Positions 55,443-63,334 of a stretch of 64,000 nucleotides of DNA are shown here, piece by piece. The DNA lies in the NCBI GenBank assembly GCA_964035575.1, contig OZ037928.1:186001-250000 (forward strand). Direction: 5' to 3'. How positions within the stretch are numbered: position 1 is the stretch's first letter; every line of letters starts with the position of its first letter. Source of the stretch: Rhynchopus sp. YZ270_cl-10 (taxonomy: Eukaryota > Euglenozoa > Diplonemea > Diplonemida > Diplonemidae). Made by a program: the position numbers and the translations under genes. The notes below the pieces were generated by a model, which was not told where the DNA came from, did no database searches, and saw nothing but the letters and a program-made list of their open reading frames with translations.

Positions 55443-57340
55443 TTAGGCAGAGTTGACTTTTGCATTCATCCCGAACTTCTCCTTCACTTCTTTGATCTTG
55501 TCCTCCACGTTCGGTTCATGTGGACCCTTCACGCCGTGCAGGTACAGTGCGTGGGAGTAGTGGTGGATTCTACAGTTGCAGTGCCATACACTGCGGATCA
55601 GGGTGGAGTCTGAGTCACGCTTCCTGAGTTCGGTAATGGCGTTGACATTGTCAACATGGTGGGCTACTCCACTTCTGCCAGCCTGTGCTAAAACCTTGAG
55701 AAACTCCAGTTGCGGCTGTTTGTCCATATTTGTGCATGCGTGTGTATACTTGGCATCAATGTCTGTGGGAGGTGTCTTTCGTGAGCAATAAAGTTTTGAA
55801 GTTTAGCCATTCGACAGTGAAGTAAAAGTGCCCCCCCGAAAAAGTTTACACCCAAATAATATCTAGTGTAGCAGGTGCGTGCGAACGGATTTTTGGAAAT
55901 CCGAGAAGGAAAAAATAGTGTGACATAATGCAAGAAAAAAATAGTTTTCTGGTGGGTAGGTGAAGTCAGGACGGATATACCCTCCGAGACGAAGTCTCGG
56001 AAGGCATATCTCGTCTTCTGCAGGTTTTCGGCAAAGGGAAAGAGGACCTGCATTGTCGCTTATACCCAAAAAAAAGCGCAACAAGGGGACGGAGTGACGA
56101 TGCAGAACACCTGCACCGTCATCAGCTTCCCTCTGGGATAGCCATTTACCGCCGAACCGCAAAGATGGTAACAAAGGACAACATACCTGCCTTCAGCTTG
56201 TTCAGGATCTTCTCCCTGGTGTCAGCGGTGGCAGACTCAACTGTGATAAATAAGGTGTGGTTACGACACAACGTCGGCAAATGAGGGGTGGTTCATAAGC
56301 ATTGTGCAAAGGCAACAAAGAGTGTGCATACTCGCAGGCTGTGCTTCTGTGGCTAAGTCTGTTAAGGTCTTTGTGTGCCCTCCTAGCCAGTCGTGATAGT
56401 ACTTCAGGTACTCGTCCACAAGCTTCTGTTCATCTTTCGAAACCTTCAGCACCTGTTTCCCGATCTTCAGGAACTCGTCCTCTGTCATTGCATTCACTTC
56501 GAAATAGTTGCGGTGAGAAGGGCGGAAAAATTTGATCTCGTCCGATATCGCTGTGTGGGATAGTTCGACGATGATCTTGCAACTTTCCGTCTTGGATGAA
56601 AGCATGGTTCTAAATCCACCCAAAGCACCGGCAAAGTCCATCATGGTGTCGTAATCAAGATCCTTCTTGCTCTCCAGGTTGATGTAGATGATCAGCGGGT
56701 GTGCATCCTTCCCTTTGGCCTTCTCGTAGATATTGCTGGCGTGTATCACGAAGCGTCGAAGATTGTACCAACGTTTGCGGAGATTTGTACAGTCTTCAAA
56801 CAATTCCCACACACGATCATGAAGCTGACGAATGAAGGAGATCTTGTCTTCGTCACGACGCTTTATCATATCCTCCGCACTCAGTGACACTTCGAGAACA
56901 CCTTCCTTGTACTCCTTTTGCAGTAAAGTCTGCATCAGTGTAGTTCTGCCTGAACCACTTTCACCCACCACCATAAAGAATCCACCATCGCAGTCGTTCA
57001 GGCCACCATCATCACCGTTGATACTGAGCCACTCGCGCAGAGCCTCCCTCAGACAGTCATCATCTTGTCTGGAAACGTACGTCTTCGTGGGCGTTGCGTC
57101 GCTCCCAGGGGCGTACGGTGCTGTCACAACCCTCCTGAGCATTTCGTCGAGCTCATATTGGGTTCCTCGGCCATAGTTTGCTTCATACTTGAGACACGCA
57201 AGTACGACAGTGCAGGTAAATACCCCGGGTGCTGCAGCGACTGCCAGCCTCTTGACCCACGACTTCCATCCCGCCTTCTCTGGCTGTGCTTTTGTGCTGC
57301 ACATTCGGAAAGCCTTCCATCCTTTGCTGTATTTTGCCAT
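55443..57340 (-). CDS. Three-exon membrane-anchored P-loop NTPase, family copy 7
   Basis: Predicted 460-residue protein from exons 56332-57340, 56187-56240 and 55443-55762. The first intron is 91 bp and the second 424 bp, lengthened by an insertion. It starts MAKYSKGWKAFRMCSTKAQP as copy 1 does, but the segment before the P-loop (CLREALREWLSINGDDGGLN) and the linker after it (RQLHDRVWELFEDCTNLRKR) are its own. Walker A is GESGSGRTT and the Walker B strand is HPLIIYINLE. The donor of exon 2 reads GCAG|GTATG, closer to consensus than the GCGA|GTATG of its relatives. It is the first gene of the array in the direction of transcription. Intact. Confidence 0.75.
55795..56160. mobile_element. Insertion inside intron 2 of NTPase copy 7
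   Basis: About 360 bp with no match in the corresponding introns of the other copies. It contains two tight hairpins, CGGATTT-TTGG-AAATCCG (about 55889) and CCGAGAC-GAA-GTCTCGG (about 55983). The splice sites on both sides are unaffected. Ends and target duplication are not clear. Confidence 0.45.
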
Positions 57341-57931
57341 GGCGTAATGGTGTAATTCGCTGTTGGTGTGTTGCTGTGCAAGTGTGGGGTTGGTGATGAT
57401 TGTGCAAGAGAATAGAGAGAAGTGGGGGAGTTCCATCGCATCCACATTGTGGCTCCACGGTGATGTGGTGTGTGAATAGTCGGGATGCAGGGTTGAGGGT
57501 GGCAAAAGAGTGGGGACGGGTGACTCCCGGTGACGTGTGGTGGGGACATTAACGTAAAAGAGTCGGAGGGACAATGGGTAGCTTGGGGTTGAATTAAAAA
57601 AGGTGGGGGGAACAGTGGGCAGGAGGGGACTTTTCATTTGCGCAACCATCAGTCTGTTTTTTTTTTTTTTTTGCGATTCATCAACAAAGAGACACAAATA
57701 GCACTGCAAAGCAGGGCGTAACAAGCACAGTCTGGCCTGACCAGATCCAGACGATACATGGTCGTTGTGTACTCCGCACAGGGCAATGTAACGTGGGGGA
57801 TAGAGAGCAAAAGCAGAGCAAAAGCAGAGCTAAAATAGTAACTCTGATAGGTAAGTAAAATGAAAAAAAAAAAGGGTTTTTTTCGTTGATTGCACGTGTG
57901 GGCTAGCCGGGGGCTTTTGTTTATCTACTTC
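57341..57931. other. Spacer between NTPase array and LRR genes
   Basis: The first part (57341-57490) is the shared 5' flank of NTPase genes. The rest is unique sequence with A/T runs and repeated GCAAAAGCAGAGC motifs (about 57805-57830). No gene is seen. Confidence 0.5.
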
Positions 57932-59041
57932 TCATCCTGGAAGCGACGTCGCCATTTCTACTCTTGTGCGCACCACCTCACTGCAATCCTCCTTGCCGTG
58001 TACAGTCTGCAGCGACGGGCAGTTACCGAAGAACTGACTCCCAATCGACGCGACTGCTTGCATACCTGCGACGTCTACTGTCGCCAACGCATGACAGTCA
58101 AAGAGAAAGCACTGCCCAATCGAGGTGACTGCCTGCAGACCTCTGAGGTCAACCTTCGACAACGCTGCGCAAGCACCCAGGAAGCTGTTCCCAATCGAAG
58201 TAACCGCGTGCAGACCCAAGCCGGCTGTCGACAACTTACTACAATTCAATAGAAAACCGTGCCCAATCGAGGTGAGTGCGTTCAGGCCTGTCAGGTCTAC
58301 TGCAGCCAACGTTGCGCAACCCATCAAAAAGCAGTGCCCAATCGAAGTGACAGCCTCCAGGCTAGGGAGCTGAACCGCAGACAATCCTGCGCAATCAGCC
58401 AGGAAGCGGTCACCAATCGAAATGAGTGCGTTCAGGCCTGTCAAATCCACTGTAGTCAACCCCGTGCAAGCACCGAGAAAGCCGTGCCCAATCGAAGCGA
58501 CCGCATGCATGCTTGTAAGGTCAACTGTTGTCAACGTTGCGCAAGCAAATAGGAAGGAGTCGTTAATCGCGGTGACAAAGGGCAATTTTGGTAGGTCCAG
58601 TATGGTGTGAAGGGAGGTGTCGCGAATGTCATCCACAGAAGACACGCAGCTGGAGGCTATGCTCGTCAGTGTGCAGGCGGAGCGGGAAAAGGAGAAGAAG
58701 CCGTCTGGAATCGCAGTCACAACCTCCGCCTGCAGGAGCAAGGAAGCAACCTTCGGGTCGGTCGCCTTCTCCAACCGCTCTGAGGTTACGTCTATCTCGC
58801 CCAATGCGTGAAGTGCTGCTATAGCCTCGGACTTCGTCGTCATCGTCAGTACTACTATGCCCCCATCGCCCAGCTCTGTGATGTCCTCCCCTTCCTCCGT
58901 CCCCCCGAATCCCATATGAAAGCTGTCTTCGGCCAACCCCGCCGCATTCGCCACCTTCTGCCGCATCGTCTCCGTTGTGTCATCCTCACCCACCTCGATC
59001 ACATAATTCTTTCCTCCAAAGCCCTTGATTGTCAGCTCCAT
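57932..59041 (-). CDS. Ubiquitin-like domain plus BspA-type LRR protein, copy 1
   Basis: Predicted 369-residue protein. Residues 1-70 look like a ubiquitin-fold domain: MELTIKGFGGKNYVIEVGED start, then TTETMRQKVANAAGL as the helix and a closing IVVLTM strand. A short helical linker (AIAALHALGE...) leads to about eight 23-24-residue repeats of the type FLxxCxxLxxVDLxxLxAVTSIGxx, the LRR_5/BspA pattern known from Trichomonas and other protists and bacteria. The C-terminus (RTRVEMATSLPG) lacks the basic tail of copies 2 and 3. It is the most divergent of the four. LRR_5 proteins commonly bind proteins or surfaces; no signal peptide or TM segment is present, so it is probably intracellular. No intron. 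The ATG follows a TTTTAGGGAAA sequence. Confidence 0.82.
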   Translation of the reverse strand: MELTIKGFGGKNYVIEVGEDDTTETMRQKVANAAGLAEDSFHMGFGGTEEGEDITELGDGGIVVLTMTTKSEAIAALHALGEIDVTSERLEKATDPKVASLLLQAEVVTAIPDGFFSFSRSACTLTSIASSCVSSVDDIRDTSLHTILDLPKLPFVTAINDSFLFACATLTTVDLTSMHAVASIGHGFLGACTGLTTVDLTGLNALISIGDRFLADCAGLSAVQLPSLEAVTSIGHCFLMGCATLAAVDLTGLNALTSIGHGFLLNCSKLSTAGLGLHAVTSIGNSFLGACAALSKVDLRGLQAVTSIGQCFLFDCHALATVDVAGMQAVASIGSQFFGNCPSLQTVHGKEDCSEVVRTRVEMATSLPG

Positions 59042-59591
59042 TTTCCCTAAAATCTCTGTTTTTTTTTGTTGTGGATGTTGTTGTGTGGAAAGGAGATGGG
59101 GGGACCTAACTCAACTCTATATACCCCTTTCCCTTTTTGCAGTGTAGGTGAGTCCACAATGAAGCGCAACCTATTAATTGCTAATGCGGGCGGAAAAGAG
59201 GATTAATGAAAAAGGGGAGGAGGAGGAGGAGGAGGAGGAGGGAACTAGATTTGTGAGCATCTTCAGTATTGCAAAAAAAAAAGGCGCTTTTTTGTCGACT
59301 ATCACCGAGGTAAGGGTAGGGTGTGCACAGCAAATATGTCGCCTGCAGGCTTTGTTCGCACTGAACTGAAATAGACAGCGTGAATAAACACAAATTTGTG
59401 TCTCAAAAAGTGTCTCTTCTCTGTTGAAAATGGACCGTGTCCATGTCACCATTTGTTCATCGGCGGATGCAAGGGGCATCGGTTCTCCGCGGGGTTATCG
59501 AAACCCCAGAGAGAGCACTCTCCTCTCGCCAGCAAGTAGTAAGTCTGTGTGTCTTGACGCCCAATGAATTCCTGCACCTCTCGGTCGGTCA
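59042..59591. other. Spacer with (GGA)n microsatellite, no gene seen
   Basis: It holds a GGA/GAG repeat at about 59216-59241 and otherwise mixed sequence. No reading frame is convincing. Confidence 0.5.
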
Positions 59592-60752
59592 TTATGCGTG
59601 TCTCTGTCGCTTCTGGCTTTGCTCGGGGGATTCGTCTCTGCTTCGTTTCGGACGTTCCTCAATAAGGTGGCTCAGTTTCTCGCTTTTCCTCACTTCGTTG
59701 GACACAGCACTGCTGCAGCCGGTAAGGTAAATGCTTGTCAACGAAGCGCAATGCACTGCAAAGTTCGTCGCGTAGCTCCCAAATGAGTCATCAATATGGG
59801 TAATCCTGCTGAGTGGTGACAAATCCAGCTGCGTTAACTTCCTGCAGTTGGCAAGAAAGTCGCTGCCGATGTGCGTCACATTTCTGAGTGCAAACAAATC
59901 GAGGGTGGTTAAGCTTTTGCAGTCACACAGAAAACCACTTTGTATCTGCATTACGTTGCTGAGTGCTCGCATATCGAGAGAGGCTAAGCTGTGACAGCCG
60001 TACAGAAAGCCCGCACCAATGTGCGTCACATTGCTGAGGGAAAACAAATCGAGGGTGGTTAGGCTTTTGCAGTCGCAGAGAAAGCTGCTGTGAATCTGCG
60101 TTACGTTGCTCAGAGGAGATAGGTCGAGGGCCGTTAAGCTCGTGCAGCCGGAGAGAAAGGCGGCAGCGATCTGCGTAACGTTGTTGAGTGGCAAATCCAG
60201 GGTGGTTAAACTGCTGCAGTTCTCAAGGAAGCCCGCACCAACCTGCGTTACCTTGCTCAGCCCAGAGAGGTCTACGCTGGTCAACGAGGTGCACCCTCGC
60301 AGGAATCTGTCCCCAATGTGAGTCACAATGGACTCAGCGCTCAGATCAAGACTCGTCAACAATGCGTCTGCTAAATACGGTGCTAAATACCCAACGGGAG
60401 ACAAGAAGCTATTGGGAATGACAGTCGCAACCTCCGCCTGCAGAAGCAAACACGCCACCTCAGGACGCACTCTGTTCAGCCTCTCTGGCCTCAGGTCTGT
60501 CTCACCCAACGCATGAAGCGCTGCTATGGCTTGTTGCTTCATCGACTTCTTCACCAAAATCGTGTCCCCAGCACTCAGCTGCGTCATGTCCGCTCCTTCG
60601 CCCATCGCTTCGTCTCCGAAACTCATGTCAAAAAAGCTGTCTTCCGACAACCCCACTGCAGACGCCACCTTCCGCCGCATGTCCTCCACTGTGTCAGCCA
60701 GAGCCACCTCAATCACGTGTGTCTCGTCGCAAAATAGCACATTCAGATCCAT
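59592..60752 (-). CDS. Ubiquitin-like domain plus BspA-type LRR protein, copy 2
   Basis: Predicted 386-residue protein. The ubiquitin-like N-terminus (MDLNVLFCDETHVIEVALAD, DTVEDMRRKVASAVGL) is nearly identical to that of copy 3. It is followed by the KQQAIAALHALGE linker and about nine LRR_5 repeats (FLxGCxSLTxLDLSxLSNVTQI). The C-terminus ends RPKRSRDESPEQSQKRQRHA, two basic clusters about ten residues apart that resemble a bipartite nuclear localisation signal. This suggests a nuclear protein. Repeats differ more between copies than the N-terminal domain does, which points to diversification of the binding surface. A CGGTAACAG acceptor-like site lies about 25 nt before the ATG. No intron. 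Confidence 0.83.
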   Translation of the reverse strand: MDLNVLFCDETHVIEVALADTVEDMRRKVASAVGLSEDSFFDMSFGDEAMGEGADMTQLSAGDTILVKKSMKQQAIAALHALGETDLRPERLNRVRPEVACLLLQAEVATVIPNSFLSPVGYLAPYLADALLTSLDLSAESIVTHIGDRFLRGCTSLTSVDLSGLSKVTQVGAGFLENCSSLTTLDLPLNNVTQIAAAFLSGCTSLTALDLSPLSNVTQIHSSFLCDCKSLTTLDLFSLSNVTHIGAGFLYGCHSLASLDMRALSNVMQIQSGFLCDCKSLTTLDLFALRNVTHIGSDFLANCRKLTQLDLSPLSRITHIDDSFGSYATNFAVHCASLTSIYLTGCSSAVSNEVRKSEKLSHLIEERPKRSRDESPEQSQKRQRHA

Positions 60753-61410
60753 GATTTTGCTGTGTTTGAATTTCTGTTACCGAACTACGGTGGTTGAGGT
60801 TGGGGAGGGTGGGGCAGGAATACGAAGGGCAACAGAGAGGAGGGCTGAACTTTGTCGTCTTCTGCCATGTTGTGATGAACACTTAATATACCACACGGGG
60901 CAACTGATGTAGATACACATACCCGTTCACAAAAAGAAAACATGAAAGATTTGAAGATGAACGTGCCTCTCGTGCACACATCTGAAGTGCAACACAAATA
61001 GCAAATAAGTTGGCATTGCCCACTGTTCATCAACGGACACAGGGCACTGCAAAAAAGAAAAGAAAAGTTTGCAAGATAAACCTAATCCTCTCGTGCTAAG
61101 TCACCTTTATGAAATTATGCAAAAAGAAACATGACCAAACAACACTTCACCCTGAAGGCACTGCAGATACACAGGTGTTTCACGTGAGAAAAAACGTCGT
61201 TGACAGTCGTTGACCTATATATTGCCTGGCACACACAATGCGCCCTAGCGTTTTGTATCGCAGTCTGTCGCCGAGACAAATTCAGGTACCATCGCCAGGG
61301 TGCTAAAAAGGGCGTCTCCACACTGTGCAGCTGTGACGTGGAAACTCTCAGGAGGACTGTCGTTGCAGGCGCAGGTGAGAAGCGTGAAGGCTGCACCGTA
61401 TCGTGGTCTG
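60753..61410. other. Spacer with two hairpin alpha motifs
   Basis: No gene is seen. A variant-stem copy (60953-60982) and a standard copy (61068-61107) of hairpin repeat alpha lie about 90 bp apart in the same orientation. They are separated by a GTTCATCAACGGACACAGGG motif that also has relatives near 20530 and 21255. The right end (from about 61325) is a 3' flank shared with LRR copy 4. Confidence 0.5.
61068..61107 (+). repeat. Dispersed hairpin repeat alpha
   Basis: GTTTGCAAGATAAACCTAAT, loop region CCTCTCGTG, then CTAAGTCACCTTT. It is 40 kb from the main cluster of copies, so the family is truly dispersed. Confidence 0.5.
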
Positions 61411-62523
61411 TCACTGCGACAGTCTCGGTCGCTTGCAGTCTTCCTCAGGTGATTCGTCTCGCTTCCGTTTCGGACGGGCATCCACCACAAACTTCATCAG
61501 GTTCGCCTTCTCCACAGCTCGTGACACAACAGCACTGCACCCAGAGAGGTGGATGGTTTCTAAGCTTGTTAACGCACAGAAGTCGCGCTGGCCAACGTGC
61601 GTAACACTGTTGAGTGAAGACAGATCCAGTTGTCTTAAACTGATGCACTCGTAGAGGAAACGCTCCCCAATGTGCGTGACATTGGTGAGTGAAGACACGT
61701 CGAGAGATGTTAAACTGGTGCACTCATGGAGGAAGAAGTCCCCAACGTGCGTGAGACTGTTGAGCGAAGGCAAGTCGAGAGATGTTAAACTCCTACAGCA
61801 GGTGAGAAAAAATTGCCCCACACGCTTAAGACTGTTGAGTGAAGATAAGTCGAGAGCTGTCAAACTGCTGCATCCATTGAGGAAGCAGTCCCCGATGTGC
61901 GCGAGACTGTTGAGTGAAGACAGATCTAGTTCTCTTAAACTGGTACACCCGAAGAGAAAACGCTCCCCAATGTGCATGAGACTGCTGAGTGAAGATAAGT
62001 CGACAGCTGTCAAACTCGTGCAAGAGTACAGTACCCTGTCCCCAATGTGCGTGAGACTGTTGAATGAAGATAAGTCGAGCTGTGCTAAATTCCAGCATCC
62101 GTGCAGGAAGTAGTCCTCAATCCGCGTGACAGTCGACACAGCACTCAGATCAAGTTGTGTGAACGATGAGTAACGCAAGAACCCCTCAGGAACGACAGTC
62201 GTAACCTCCGCCTGCAGAAGCAAACACGCAACCTCAGGACGCACTCTCTTCAGCCTCTCTGGCCTCAGGTCTCTCACACCCAACGCATGAAGCGCTGCTA
62301 TGGCTTGTTGCTTCATCGACTTCGTCACCAAAATCGTGTCCCCAGCACTCAGCTGCGTCATGTCCGCTCCTTCGCCCATCGCTTTGTCTCCGAAACTCAT
62401 GTCAAAGCTGTCTTCAGGCAGCCCCACTGCAGACGCCACCTTCCGCCGCATGTCCTCCACTGTGTCAGCCAGAGCCACCTCAATCACGTGTGTCTCGTCG
62501 CAAAACTCCACGTTCAGATCCAT
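61411..62523 (-). CDS. Ubiquitin-like domain plus BspA-type LRR protein, copy 3
   Basis: Predicted 370-residue protein with the same plan as copy 2. It has a ubiquitin-like N-terminus (MDLNVEFCDETHVIEVALAD), the KQQAIAALHALG linker, and about ten LRR_5 repeats of the form FLxxCxSLTxLDLSSLNSLTHIG. The tail RPKRKRDESPEEDCKRPRL fits a bipartite nuclear signal. The repeats are more uniform than in copies 1 and 2, so they probably expanded recently. The 3' flank (about 61325-61410) matches that of copy 4. The chosen ATG gives the N-terminus shared with copy 2; the frame is open upstream but is poor in ATG and low in complexity. No intron. Confidence 0.83.
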   Translation of the reverse strand: MDLNVEFCDETHVIEVALADTVEDMRRKVASAVGLPEDSFDMSFGDKAMGEGADMTQLSAGDTILVTKSMKQQAIAALHALGVRDLRPERLKRVRPEVACLLLQAEVTTVVPEGFLRYSSFTQLDLSAVSTVTRIEDYFLHGCWNLAQLDLSSFNSLTHIGDRVLYSCTSLTAVDLSSLSSLMHIGERFLFGCTSLRELDLSSLNSLAHIGDCFLNGCSSLTALDLSSLNSLKRVGQFFLTCCRSLTSLDLPSLNSLTHVGDFFLHECTSLTSLDVSSLTNVTHIGERFLYECISLRQLDLSSLNSVTHVGQRDFCALTSLETIHLSGCSAVVSRAVEKANLMKFVVDARPKRKRDESPEEDCKRPRLSQ

Positions 62524-63334
62524 GATTTTGTGTTGCTGTGTTTTCCTTGTTTCGTTATTTGTGCTGCTGTGGTTGTGGTGTTGTGTCTTTGGGTGAGGGT
62601 GGTGAGGCAGGAAGAAGCACAGATACGAGGGGTGCACACAGCAGACACGCAAGGAGATCGTTCTACGACACTTCGTTGCAGCAACAAAACGAGGTGTCAG
62701 GAAGCAACAGGTCGCTGCTTTATGTCACCTTTGATCACAATCGGTATCAAATTAAAGGGGAAAAGAAAATTGGGCACAATGGTCTCGGGAGCCTGTTGAG
62801 TATCTGACTTATGAAAAGAACAAGGGGGAAAGAGAGAGAGTGTGTGTGCGGTATCCATCATAAAACACAACCCGGACCTCGGCTTTCCGATGAGGGCTAG
62901 GAGGGGTGGCCGTGTCTGGTTTGCTGTTTTGATCATTTCTTGATGTGGTCTTCAAATCATTGAAAGGGTGCTGGCTGACGACACTGAGGACCTCCTTGGC
63001 CCAGAGCTGTTCTCGAAGTCAAGCACGACCCGGCTGTACACTGGCGGCCTCAACACAGGTCCGCTTCTCATCTGGGCAAAAACAGACGAAAAACAGCAAA
63101 AAGGGGGGAAGAATAAAAGGAGAGGTTGGGGAAAGGAGGTCTGCTCAACCAGCCAGCAACTTCACGGCAGCCACCACGTCTCCTTCCGCAGTGTGCAGCT
63201 GTGACGTGGAAACTCTCGGGAGGACTGTCGTTGCAGGCGCAGGTGAGAAGCGTGAAGCTGCACCGTATCGTGGTCTGTCACTGCGACAGTCTCGGTCGCT
63301 TGCAGTCTTCCTCAGGTGATTTGACTCGCTTCCG
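62524..63334. other. Spacer between LRR copies 3 and 4
   Basis: No gene is seen. The segment 63190-63310 repeats 61325-61440 (GCTGTGACGTGGAAACTCTC and following) and is the common 3' flank of these LRR genes. Confidence 0.5.

Noticed and set aside
40252-57340. Bacterial Rhs or trypanosome RHS identity for the NTPases
   Set aside because: The genes have spliceosomal introns, and I see no sequence-specific RHS signature beyond a P-loop multigene layout; only a general analogy is kept.
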